From Akkermansiaceae bacterium (GTDB lineage: Bacteria; Verrucomicrobiota; Verrucomicrobiia; Verrucomicrobiales; Akkermansiaceae), in the NCBI GenBank assembly GCA_023300065.1, contig JALZWJ010000216.1, forward strand, positions 1-12,745: a stretch of DNA of 12,745 bases, written 5' to 3'. The notes beneath the pieces are model-generated. The model made no database searches. It was given only the letters and a program-made list of their open reading frames with translations, and was not told the origin of the DNA. The position numbers and the translations under genes are program-made. Below, in pieces: positions 1-7,410 of this stretch (positions are counted from its first letter, which is position 1; the number at the start of each line of letters is the position of its first letter).

Positions 1-84
1 ATAGCTTTCATAGAAATGATGAGTTCAGAGTGATCGGAGGATTTTGAGAAATTCTTCGGAGAGGGGTATTCCAGAGTGCGTAAG

Positions 85-2454
85 TTAGGGCGTCTCGATG
101 ACGAGTCGATAAAACATCCTTGGCTCTTGTGGGACGGTTACCAGAATAAATTCGTCAGCGACGCCTTGGCCGGCGCGTGGGGCTACAACCGTATTCCATT
201 CATCGGTGGGTCCTAGATCAGCTGAGCTGATGACCGAATAGAGTCGCTCAGGGCTCCCGTCGAAGCTGAGAGTCAAGTTTGTCCCAACTAATGAATAAGT
301 TGGGTTGAGCTTCGAGCTTGCATCATTTGGATCGGTGAGGGCGACCCATTCTTCAAAATTTGTGAAGCCGTCGGAGTCGGGGTCTTCATCTCGGTCTCCT
401 GCACTGAAGGGGTCGAGGCCGTTGTCAATTTCCCACTGATTGGGAATGTCGTCCTGATCATTATCAGGGGTTTCTGGGGCTTCGATAACGCTAATGGTGA
501 CTCCATTAATGGGATAGGCGCCGGTGGTTTGAGAGTCGGTATTATCGATCGTGAAGACGACGTCATCGACTCCATTGGAGTGCACGGAATGCACTGTGGT
601 GGTGATTTCAGTGGGGCTAGTGCCGAAGCCACTGGTGAGAGTAATCTGGCCAGAGTTACCATCTGCGTCGGTGATCTGGAGGCTGGCGGTTTCTGCGGAA
701 GAGCGGTTTGACTCGTGTTGATAAAGAGTCACTTCATAGTCTCCGCTGGGCATTTCTAGCGTAAGGGTTGCGCTAGCACCCGTGACGGGGCCAGCAAAAT
801 CAGAGAGCAAATTAGTTTGATCGGAATGATTACCGGTAATGGGGGGGCGCACTTTCCAGCGGTCGGCACTCATGGTGATGGAAACGTTCCCTCCGCCAAA
901 TGGATTTGTAAAAAGAGTGGTCGGGGCGAAGAGGCCATTGCCATCTCCGCCACTTCCGGTGCCTTCGAAATTGGTTTGGGTGGAGTTGCCATTTCCGTTG
1001 TAATCAACACTGATCTCATCAACTTCTACCTCGGTATCGGGGAAGAGGTCGCCCTGTGGAGCGGCGGTGTTATTGAGGGAAGGGAGGAAGGTCAGTTGGG
1101 AGAGCCCAATGGCCTCTTCTCCCTCACCCGTGTAGAGAAGGTAGAGTTGATCGTCTGAGGGGTCCGCAGTGCCCATGGTGTCTTCAAAAATGGAAGGGTC
1201 ACGCAATTGGCGGACATCCTCCTGTGAGCCATTGAGAGAGATGTCGAAGGGTAAATCAGCGCCTTCCCAGTCGAGCGTGGGCTCTAGCGCGATGCGCTGC
1301 CCTACTGGGGTCCAGTCCGCCGGATTTACGGACGAGTTATCGGTGTCAATGACGGTAAGAAAGATTGATTCTGGCGAGTCATTCCGAGACGAGTAAAAGA
1401 CGTAAACGTTTTCATCAGCGGGGTCGATGTGGTGGCGAGTGTATGTTCCGAAGTGCCTTGGATCTGTTACCTGCCCTGTGTAAAGCTGGCGAATGGGATT
1501 GTCGCCGTCAGAGATTAAGTCCCACCAGTTCGTGGTGCCGTGGTCATGTGCGGCATTCACAGTCCACAAGCCACCAGGTGAGTCTGCATTGGCAAGAGTG
1601 TTGGGCTCTCCGGCAGTATTAAGAAGGGGAGCTCTCCACAGTTCTCCGGTGTTTGAGTAAGCGAAGGTGCTCCCATTGACATCAAAACTACGGAGGTAAC
1701 CACCAGTGGGCATGACGTCACGTGGACCGTGGCCAGTTTGTCCATATTCATTTGGGTCGTTAAAGTTGAGCCCGTTGCTGGAGGTGGTGACGTATGTTTG
1801 TTGACCACTGGGACCAAAGCCATTTCTTGGAGAGTGAAAATACATCACGAAGCGCTGGTTCACATCATCGATGAGGACATCAGGAGAGGCGACGTGATTA
1901 GAAACACCGATTCCAGCAGTGCCGAAGCTTAGGACGGTTGAGAGATCAAGGACCCCAGCTCCGAGGGTTTGTTCGCCAGTATTATTGCCATTAGCGCCCC
2001 AGGAGCGGTCGGTGGCCGTGCCGATGTTGAATAAACTCCAATTTCCGGTGAGCTCTGAGGCCCATGCCATCCGGATATATCTTCCTGAGTGATGGGCAAA
2101 ATAGAGGTAATAATTTGCGTCTGGATGAACGCGATCTGCGTCTGCCAACCAATCGGGTAATCGAATCAGTGAAGGGCCATTAATGTTATCCCGGTCAGAA
2201 TTGGTGATCCCAACATCTGCAAAGGTGCTGGGGTCTATAATGGGATCAGAGCCTCCCGTGTCATGGACGTGACCGCTGGGCCTCCCATCCATACGAAGTG
2301 CGTCAAAGGTCTGAGCATTCAATAAGCAAGATGTGGTGCAGGCACAAATGATTGCCAAGGAGCGAGCCCGCTGGCGACGGGGCCGAGCGACTGGTTGTTT
2401 ACTCTTACTCTTATTCTTGGCTGCGGGTCTCTGTGAGGATATGTGAGAGGGCAT
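85..2454 (-). CDS. Secreted glycosidase-like five-bladed beta-propeller protein with Ca-binding repeat and FYRLVIE-type C-terminal module
   Basis: The 789-residue product is a modular exported protein. A long basic N-terminus (residues 1-31, many K/R) precedes a hydrophobic stretch (32-45) and a likely signal-peptidase site near NAQ|T (about 48). Residues 85-455 resemble GH43/GH32/GH117-type propellers: repeated blade signatures include YYLYFAHHSGRYIRMA (115-130), ASPDVLIDD (189-197) with RFVMYFHSP (201-209), and RDPSIFED (418-425) with LYLLYTG (437-443). The substrate cannot be read from sequence, and I cannot assign catalytic acids or a family. Residues 475-657 form a second beta-rich module, possibly a jelly roll, with GDYEVTLYQH at 571-580. 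Residues 663-712 are acidic, thrombospondin-type-3-like Ca-binding repeats. The last 70 residues (YSVISSADL ... FYRLVIETP) match the tails of two other proteins here. It is last in a run of three minus-strand genes, 84 bp after the preceding one. The ATG has no Shine-Dalgarno sequence. Confidence 0.85.
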   Translation of the reverse strand: MPSHISSQRPAAKNKSKSKQPVARPRRQRARSLAIICACTTSCLLNAQTFDALRMDGRPSGHVHDTGGSDPIIDPSTFADVGITNSDRDNINGPSLIRLPDWLADADRVHPDANYYLYFAHHSGRYIRMAWASELTGNWSLFNIGTATDRSWGANGNNTGEQTLGAGVLDLSTVLSFGTAGIGVSNHVASPDVLIDDVNQRFVMYFHSPRNGFGPSGQQTYVTTSSNGLNFNDPNEYGQTGHGPRDVMPTGGYLRSFDVNGSTFAYSNTGELWRAPLLNTAGEPNTLANADSPGGLWTVNAAHDHGTTNWWDLISDGDNPIRQLYTGQVTDPRHFGTYTRHHIDPADENVYVFYSSRNDSPESIFLTVIDTDNSSVNPADWTPVGQRIALEPTLDWEGADLPFDISLNGSQEDVRQLRDPSIFEDTMGTADPSDDQLYLLYTGEGEEAIGLSQLTFLPSLNNTAAPQGDLFPDTEVEVDEISVDYNGNGNSTQTNFEGTGSGGDGNGLFAPTTLFTNPFGGGNVSITMSADRWKVRPPITGNHSDQTNLLSDFAGPVTGASATLTLEMPSGDYEVTLYQHESNRSSAETASLQITDADGNSGQITLTSGFGTSPTEITTTVHSVHSNGVDDVVFTIDNTDSQTTGAYPINGVTISVIEAPETPDNDQDDIPNQWEIDNGLDPFSAGDRDEDPDSDGFTNFEEWVALTDPNDASSKLNPTYSLVGTNLTLSFDGSPERLYSVISSADLGPTDEWNTVVAPRAGQGVADEFILVTVPQEPRMFYRLVIETP

Positions 2455-2538
2455 GAAATTTAATGGGGAGTGATTTTAGTAAATGGCTCTTTCGTCCTTT
2501 GGGGGGGAGATTGGCTCACTATTAAATGAAAAGTCGGT

Positions 2539-3534
2539 TTAAGGAGTGGTCTCGATACGAAAAAACAACTTGGAAATATCTTGGAGCACGAAATCTTCTA
2601 GATCAAAGCTGGTCGTAATAAAGTTCCCATCGTTCGGGTCTTCATCGTTTTCTTCGATTGTAATACTATCTGATAAATCTGCCTCCCAATCATTTAAATC
2701 TATAGAATACTTGACGGTGTAATTGACGGCAGGTTCCGCATTCCAAGTGAGAGTCACGGTATTGGTGGCGGGCACGTATTCGAACTTGGTGATGGCGAGG
2801 GAGTCATCTGAGGAAGGGGGGGCGACTGGGTTCGTCAGTGAAAGGGTCTGCCCCGCATTGGTTAGCGAGAAGATGCTCCCGAAATTCTCATCCGTGATCG
2901 CGGCACCATCAAAAGAGATGCCCAAGTCCACGAGTGTTTCCTGCCAAGTGCCTTCAACGGGATACCCTGGATGGGACCATGTTCCTGACCAGTCAGATGA
3001 AATATCAAATGAGCCGTCACCGTCATTACTAATAATGTAGCTTTTAAGCGCGGTGATCTCTACGGTCCCACCCATCGTCATGACGCCATCGTTGACGGTG
3101 CCGAACCTGACGCTGTCACTGGCTGTTGAACCAAGTTGAATAAATCCCCCTGAAAGATTGATGGTAGAGCTATTGCTGAATATGCCTCGTGTCTCGATTC
3201 GGCCTCCTACCAGGTGATAAACACCGCCGCCGAGGAAGTTGAGGTTATTGTTGTCCGCATCGGTGGAAATCGTTCCAGCAGTTTGGGTGACGACGGAATC
3301 ACCAAAATTAATGGCGGTGCTGCCGATGACTCCATCAACGGCGATCGTTCCGGTGTCTCCGTTGGTAGGTTTTTGTGTTCCGGGGCCAGGTAGGATGTTC
3401 CAACTGCCAGCAAGGTTAATGGAGTCGCCTGTGAATTCTAATTCGGCAGCAGACGAGGGGATGGCACCGAGGCCGAAAATAAGACAGGTCAGAAATTTGA
3501 TGCCGGAGAGTGAGGAGCGGGTCGTCGCTTTCAT
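2539..3534 (-). CDS. Secreted glycine/threonine-rich beta-module protein with FFRIE-type C-terminal module
   Basis: This 331-residue exported protein has no assignable enzymatic function. Residues 1-30 form a clear signal peptide: basic MKATTR, a hydrophobic core at 13-25, and cleavage near SSAA|E. Residues 60-233 are rich in G, T, S and N with short repeating strands, like the repetitive beta-helix or autotransporter-associated strands of verrucomicrobial surface proteins. Within it, GSFDISSDWSGTW (174-186) and GISFDG ... LSL (205-233) resemble the pseudogene at about 6978-7317. A proline/serine linker (236-244) leads to an FN3-like C-terminal module (246-331) with YTVKYSIDLNDW (272-283) and the ending KLFFRIETTP. 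It lacks the acidic Ca-binding repeats that precede this module in the other two tail-bearing proteins. A role as a structural or adhesive surface protein is inferred. The start is the first ATG ahead of the signal peptide; no Shine-Dalgarno sequence is visible. Confidence 0.85.
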   Translation of the reverse strand: MKATTRSSLSGIKFLTCLIFGLGAIPSSAAELEFTGDSINLAGSWNILPGPGTQKPTNGDTGTIAVDGVIGSTAINFGDSVVTQTAGTISTDADNNNLNFLGGGVYHLVGGRIETRGIFSNSSTINLSGGFIQLGSTASDSVRFGTVNDGVMTMGGTVEITALKSYIISNDGDGSFDISSDWSGTWSHPGYPVEGTWQETLVDLGISFDGAAITDENFGSIFSLTNAGQTLSLTNPVAPPSSDDSLAITKFEYVPATNTVTLTWNAEPAVNYTVKYSIDLNDWEADLSDSITIEENDEDPNDGNFITTSFDLEDFVLQDISKLFFRIETTP

Positions 3535-3577
3535 GTCGTAGTTGCGTTGATGAAATTAAAGAAGTGGGGATAAAGGT

Positions 3578-3617
3578 AACCCCGCTCCACCGATTTTCAT
3601 AGGAGTGAAGCGGGGTT
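3578..3617 (-). terminator. Stem-loop downstream of the PEP-CTERM gene, probable terminator
   Basis: An inverted repeat has 13-nt arms (3578-3590 and 3605-3617) and a 14-nt loop. The arms pair perfectly apart from one position, which becomes a G-U wobble in the minus-strand transcript. It lies 30 bp past the stop of the PEP-CTERM gene and ahead of the next gene in the same direction. The bases that follow in that direction (ACCTTTATCCCC) contain only a weak T run, so it may attenuate transcription or protect the mRNA end instead of being a strong terminator. Confidence 0.5.
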
Positions 3618-3647
3618 GGTCAGTGTTTCTAGATGAAGAAGACTTAC

Positions 3648-4388
3648 CTACCGGCGGCGGCGCAGAAGCCCAAGGCCAGCCAGTGAAACAAGGAGTGCAG
3701 ATGACGGCTCGGGAATGGTTACGAGATCACCAGTAATCAAGAGGTTGTCGAGGTGCGATCCTGGGTTGGTGCTTTCTGCTCCGCTGAAGGCAATGGCAAA
3801 AGTTCCAGTTTCTCCCGCAGGCAGCATGACGCCGCTGACGTTAATATCAATGTCATCGAAGTCACCAGCACTGGGCGCGGAGCCAAACGATCCCGATCCA
3901 AGTCCAGACGATGTCACGTTTGTCGTTTGGTTGATGAACGAAAGATCATAGCTATCTTTGCTTATCAATGTGCCAGAGATGCTGTGAATTGCATCAAAAG
4001 AAAGGCCATCAAAGGCGATGGTCTGCGTCGTGTCATTAACAATGGTTACCCACAGAGTTCGGATGTCAGCAGGAGTGCCAAGACCTTTTTCAATTCGCAA
4101 ACCTCCCGTGGTAGCAGTCTGAGCTGCGGGTGAAGTGACCGTTCCAAAGGTGCCATCATTGGATCCACGAGCGGTTTGATCAATATCACGGAATGCTCCG
4201 GTTGCGGAGCTTGGTTCGGTGACGATTGGGGTTGTCGTAACCAGTCCAGAGGAATCTGCTTCTACGAATGTGCTACCGTCCGTGGCTCCGTCCCAGCCAT
4301 CCCAGAGGCCGATGGTTGCCGCGCTCGCCGAACATGCGCTGAAGGCTAGGGTTGCCGCCATTGCAGTCGTGTTTATTTTTTTAATCAT
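3648..4388 (-). CDS. PEP-CTERM sorting-signal protein of unknown function
   Basis: This 246-residue exported protein has both hallmarks of exosortase substrates. The N-terminal signal peptide has MIKK, a hydrophobic core to about residue 20, and cleavage near ASA|A at 23. The C-terminal PEP-CTERM signal has the PEP motif at 226-228 (IPEPSS), a hydrophobic helix (231-242, LLVSLAGLGLL) and a terminal RRRR. In this family an exosortase is expected to cut near PEP and leave the protein at the cell surface or in exopolysaccharide; no exosortase gene is in this window. The body (24-222) is rich in T, S, G and D, without cysteines after the signal peptide and with no catalytic motif I recognise. The stretch ending SHLDNLLITGDLV just before PEP is typical of PEP-CTERM proteins in this phylum. 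The gene is divergent from the sigma-factor operon, sharing a 301-bp upstream region, and is followed by a stem-loop. No Shine-Dalgarno sequence precedes the ATG. Confidence 0.92.
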   Translation of the reverse strand: MIKKINTTAMAATLAFSACSASAATIGLWDGWDGATDGSTFVEADSSGLVTTTPIVTEPSSATGAFRDIDQTARGSNDGTFGTVTSPAAQTATTGGLRIEKGLGTPADIRTLWVTIVNDTTQTIAFDGLSFDAIHSISGTLISKDSYDLSFINQTTNVTSSGLGSGSFGSAPSAGDFDDIDINVSGVMLPAGETGTFAIAFSGAESTNPGSHLDNLLITGDLVTIPEPSSALLVSLAGLGLLRRRR

Positions 4389-4689
4389 GTTGTGTATGGA
4401 TTTTAGTTTAAAAGATTCGGCTCAATCCTTGGCCGATGCTTTTTGAGAGAGACAACCGTCAAACCGCTCCTGTAGTAAGCATTGAGCTAATAGATTTCGG
4501 GCGGACAGAACTGTTCTCACGTATGCGATGACATGGGAGCGCTCGGTCCTTAGCAAATCGGCGAAACTTTTTTCAAAATTCACGAAATCTCTTTCTCCGT
4601 CTTCGTTGGGGTTTTCCCTGTAGTGCTCGAGCTTGACCGCACTCGAAGCAAATTTTATCCGAAAAGATTGCTAAGATCTTCTGACTGAT
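4389..4689. other. Divergent intergenic region between the surface-protein genes and the sigma-factor operon
   Basis: These 301 bp carry no convincing gene and should hold the promoters for both directions. On the plus strand I see one sigma-70-like candidate (4633-4661), preceded at 4625-4632 by the 8-bp palindrome GCTCGAGC. A short odd-length palindrome, AGAAC-T-GTTCT, lies at 4507-4517; its 5-bp arms are short enough to occur by chance. On the minus strand toward the PEP-CTERM gene no well-formed -35/-10 pair stood out, although TTGACG- and TTGAGC-like boxes occur. Absence of a housekeeping promoter there would fit control by an alternative sigma factor, but that is speculation. Confidence 0.6.
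4633..4661 (+). promoter_or_regulatory. Candidate sigma-70-like promoter for the ECF sigma operon
   Basis: TTGACC (4633-4638) is followed after 17 bp by TATCCG (4656-4661), 28 bp before the sigma-factor ATG. The -35 box is close to consensus and the spacing is ideal, but the -10 box is weak. A self-regulated ECF promoter is an equally possible reading. Confidence 0.3.
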
Positions 4690-5247
4690 ATGTCATTGGT
4701 GACGATGGAAGAATCGCCAAAAGACAATCAAATGGCCGATGGGCAGGCGATCAGCCTCGTCCAAGAGCAATTTTTGCGTCACAGCGATCTGATTCGTGGC
4801 TTCATCCGGAGCTTACTAGCGGATCGAACGATGGCGGACGATGTCTTGCAGGAAACGTTTTTGACAGTGACGCGCAAGGCCTCCGACTTCCAAGCTGGGA
4901 CAAGCTTTCCTAAATGGGCCTGCTCCGTCGCCCGCTATAAGGTGTTGGAGGCGCGCCGTGCCATGCGGCGTGGTTCCCTGGGGCTTTCAGAGAAGGTGAT
5001 CGAGGCGCTAGCAGTGACTGAGGAAGCGCACCACCCAGACCCGCGTGTCGAGCATCTTCAAGAATGTCTACAAGAGTTACCACCGAGCATGCGGCGAGTG
5101 ATTGACCTCCGCTATGAGGGAGATCATCCGGCTCCCGAGATCGCTAGCATCACCGGCTGGAAAGTTGAAGCGGTCTACGTCGCTTTATCCCGAGCCCGTA
5201 AGACGCTGAGAAATTGTCTTATGAATAAACCTAACCCGACCCAATGA
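4690..5247 (+). CDS. ECF-family RNA polymerase sigma factor
   Basis: This 185-residue cytoplasmic sigma factor has only the two ECF domains. Region 2 (about 23-92) carries the core-binding and -10-melting signature MADDVLQETF (48-57), followed by FPKWACSVARYKVLEARR (73-90). Region 4 (about 118-175) has LPPSMRRVIDLRY (130-142) and a helix-turn-helix EIASITGWKVEAVYVALSRARKTL (150-173) for -35 recognition. The composition is typical of ECF factors common in Planctomycetes and Verrucomicrobia. Its stop overlaps the start of the FecR/LamG gene in an ATGA, so the two are translationally coupled and the downstream product is the natural candidate for its regulator. The first ATG (4690) was chosen; ATGs at 4705 and 4732 would also keep both domains, and none has a Shine-Dalgarno sequence. 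The target promoters are unknown. Confidence 0.95.
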   Translation: MSLVTMEESPKDNQMADGQAISLVQEQFLRHSDLIRGFIRSLLADRTMADDVLQETFLTVTRKASDFQAGTSFPKWACSVARYKVLEARRAMRRGSLGLSEKVIEALAVTEEAHHPDPRVEHLQECLQELPPSMRRVIDLRYEGDHPAPEIASITGWKVEAVYVALSRARKTLRNCLMNKPNPTQ

Positions 5248-6869
5248 ACGACTCTCATTTTCAAGGTCTTTTAGACCTCTATATTGACGGCGGGCTCGAT
5301 GCTCCAGAGCTGGTGGAGTTCGAGGGCATCTTGCTTTCGGATCAAGCAGCGAGGGTTGAATTCTGGCGGCAATCGCAGCTGCATCACGCGCTTCGCAGGC
5401 AGGCCGACGAGGGGCGGGGCGAACTCGTGGCTCAGGATTTCCGCAAGCAACGTCTCTTCACGCGAGGCCGCTTAGCCGTTGCGGCTGCTGTGGTGGCTGC
5501 TGCTGTCATTGGCGTCTGGTCACAAATTCCACGCTCTAGTGAGGTTCCACTGGGAGACGCTTTAGCGGGCCATGTACCACCTGCCTCAGAACTAACGTCT
5601 CTCCCTGAAATGGAAGTGGGCGCGGTGGCGGTGATCAGCGAGCTTGCCGAGGCAGAATGGGCGGGGGCTCGCCCGTTTCGTAAGGGGGAAGCGCTCGAGC
5701 CAGGCGAACTGATGCTGCGCTCGGGGAAAATCGGTCTGACTTTCTTCAATGGTGCCCACGTGACCGTGGAAGGCCCAGCTCTTCTAAAAATTCTGAGTGA
5801 ATCATCGATGGTGCTCACAAGCGGGGAGGTCAGGATCGAATGCCCAGAAGTCGCACACGGATTTACGGTGATCACGCCGAACGGGCGTGTTGTTGATCTG
5901 GGTACGGTGTTTTCGCTCTCGGTGGGTGATGAGGGCAGCGCAGAAGTGCGTGTGGTCAAAGGCCTCGTCTCCATGCGTGGGAACACTGAGCAAGAGGATG
6001 TTGAGATCCGCGAGCGAGGGGTGGCTACGATAGACACCAAGGGGCATGTGCACATCAACGACAAAGCGACCCCGCTTCGAGATCAAGAGATTACGGAGTC
6101 GATCCGCATCAATGAGCAGGCGAACTTTAAGAAATGGAGGGAAGCCAGCGATCGCCGAGTTGATGACAAGGATTTACTGATCTACCTGCGGATGCTTGAG
6201 GGAGAGAGCGCGATGAGCAAAACCCTCCTAAACGAGGGGGGAAGTGAAGCCGCTAGTGCAACTGCCGCAGTGATCTCCGGTGATTGGGTAAGTGGCCGGT
6301 GGCCGGGCAAACGTGCCTTAAGTTTCCATAGCGCAGCTGATCGAGCGAGGGTGGAAATCGATGGCGGGTATCCACAAGTGACCTTTCTTGCCTGGGTGAA
6401 AATCAGCAACTTCCAGCGTCCTTTTAATGCCCTCTTCATGAGCGATAGAGCTATTGAGGGCCAAGTTTATTGGCAGTTTTCCAAGACGGGAGGCTCTCGT
6501 TTTTCAACTCTCCCGACTGCGGATATGAAGAAGAGGAGGAAAATGGGCGGGACGACTCATCGCGCTTGGGACGAGGACATGCTGCGCCCATCGGACAATG
6601 GCCTGTGGCGGCACATCGCCACCAGTTATGATGCCGATCAGCAGCTGGTGATCCATTATCTCGATGGCAAAGAGGTGGGTCGGCACACTCTCCCAGAACA
6701 TATCCCGCTCTTCTTCGGAAATGCCACAATTGGGAATACCTCTTACGCCAAGCAAGAAGCATGGGGCACACGCCAGTTCGGCGGAGCCGTCGACGAATTG
6801 GCGCTCTACTCGAAGGTTCTCGGCCCCGATTTGATTGCCGCTTTTTATGAAGAGGGTAGACCGGATTGA
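5244..6869 (+). CDS. FecR-domain transmembrane protein with C-terminal LamG/concanavalin-like domain, putative anti-sigma regulator
   Basis: This 541-residue, single-pass inner-membrane protein is encoded with the ECF sigma factor (4-bp ATGA overlap). Residues 1-75 form a charged cytoplasmic segment (LLDLYIDGGLDAPELVEFEGIL near the start) suited to binding the sigma factor; it has no zinc-finger HxxxCxxC. One membrane helix spans 76-93 (RLAVAAAVVAAAVIGVWS). A periplasmic FecR-like beta domain covers about 155-250, with GAHVTVEGPA (170-179), SGEVRIECPE (193-202) and ITPNGRVVDLGTVFSLSV (210-227). About residues 345-535 form a LamG/jelly-roll domain, with FLAWVKI (381-387), LWRHIATSYD (454-463), YLDGKEVGRH (472-481) and GGAVDELALYSKVL (513-526). 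In FecR families the periplasmic part transmits a signal from outside; a LamG domain often binds glycans. A glycan-responsive anti-sigma switch is therefore plausible, but the ligand and the sign of regulation are unknown. Confidence 0.9.
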   Translation: MNDSHFQGLLDLYIDGGLDAPELVEFEGILLSDQAARVEFWRQSQLHHALRRQADEGRGELVAQDFRKQRLFTRGRLAVAAAVVAAAVIGVWSQIPRSSEVPLGDALAGHVPPASELTSLPEMEVGAVAVISELAEAEWAGARPFRKGEALEPGELMLRSGKIGLTFFNGAHVTVEGPALLKILSESSMVLTSGEVRIECPEVAHGFTVITPNGRVVDLGTVFSLSVGDEGSAEVRVVKGLVSMRGNTEQEDVEIRERGVATIDTKGHVHINDKATPLRDQEITESIRINEQANFKKWREASDRRVDDKDLLIYLRMLEGESAMSKTLLNEGGSEAASATAAVISGDWVSGRWPGKRALSFHSAADRARVEIDGGYPQVTFLAWVKISNFQRPFNALFMSDRAIEGQVYWQFSKTGGSRFSTLPTADMKKRRKMGGTTHRAWDEDMLRPSDNGLWRHIATSYDADQQLVIHYLDGKEVGRHTLPEHIPLFFGNATIGNTSYAKQEAWGTRQFGGAVDELALYSKVLGPDLIAAFYEEGRPD

Positions 6870-6887
6870 TAGGAGTCTGATCCGGTC
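6859..6887 (+). other. Stem-loop enclosing the FecR/LamG stop codon
   Basis: GACCGGAT (6859-6866) and ATCCGGTC (6880-6887) are perfect 8-nt inverted repeats around a 13-nt loop that contains the TGA stop. No T tract follows, so it is not a canonical intrinsic terminator; it could slow 3'-exonucleases at the end of the sigma/FecR mRNA or contribute to factor-dependent termination. Confidence 0.35.
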
Positions 6888-6977
6888 GCGGGCGTCGTCG
6901 TCCGCTTTGTATGCCCTTTCTTTTGCTCGAGCTCCGGACGTCGGAATGATTGTAATCTCGCGATTGCCGAGCCAATC

Positions 6978-7317
6978 GTGCCGCTTTCTAAAAAATTGGC
7001 CACACTGAACATTGGTGGAGATGCCATATTAGATGCCAATGTCGTAAGTTTCGATGCCTCTGGTGTAATCGACTTCACGTCAAGTTGGACAGATCAGTTG
7101 GATATCGCTGGCCTCGGCACCTTACCCGCTTGGTTTTCCGCATGAGACACTGGCACTCTGGCATTTGACGGTGCACCTCTCGATGAAATGGTTTGTTAAT
7201 GACAACTCCCAGTTCGCGGGCGGAGTTTTGAGTCTGGTAGACCCAGTTCCAGAGCCTGGTGCACGTGACCTTCTTGGCCTGAGCTCTCTCCTTGCTAGTT
7301 GCCGCACTCGAAAATAA
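6978..7317 (+). pseudogene. Truncated, frameshifted PEP-CTERM protein gene
   Basis: This is a decayed gene. The first readable segment (from about 6978, open from further upstream without a start) encodes LATLNIGGDAILDA and GVIDFTSSW, then meets TGA at 7143-7145. Reading continues in the same frame with DTGTLAFDGAPLDE up to about 7187. A +1 shift near 7185-7196 is needed before TAA at 7197; the new frame gives WFVNDNSQFAGGVLSLV and then a degenerate PEP-CTERM signal, VPEPGARDLLGLSSLL ... CRTRK, ending at TAA 7315-7317. The order of beta strands, PEP motif, hydrophobic segment and basic end is that of a PEP-CTERM protein, but a charged RD interrupts the helix and no signal peptide remains. The body resembles residues 152-233 of the protein at 2539-3534. 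The missing 5' end suggests a deletion or rearrangement next to the FecR/LamG gene. Confidence 0.75.
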
Positions 7318-7410
7318 GGATCTTCAAATAAACCGAAATTCCGCAGGGTGGATTGATAAGCAGACCACCCCGTGCATCTTTTCCCGTTGATTTTAAAAAT
7401 CCTCAATTCA

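Noticed and set aside
21..60. Possible hairpin downstream of the propeller gene (GGAGGATTT/AAATTCTTC)
   Set aside because: It pairs only with several G-U wobbles in plus-strand RNA, whereas the gene is transcribed from the minus strand, and no T tract follows.
288..1823. Minus-strand frames at 288-662 and 1557-1823 and several plus-strand frames over the propeller gene
   Set aside because: They are short out-of-frame shadows of the 789-residue protein without recognisable domains or export signals.
4507..4517. AGAAC-T-GTTCT palindrome as an operator
   Set aside because: It has only 5-bp arms, a single copy and no second site in the region; it is compatible with chance.
5432..6064. Long minus-strand reading frames (5432-6064, 6451-6975) opposite the FecR/LamG gene
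   Set aside because: They lie antisense to a strongly supported coding gene, have low-complexity Ser/Thr/Pro/Arg-rich products and show no domain.
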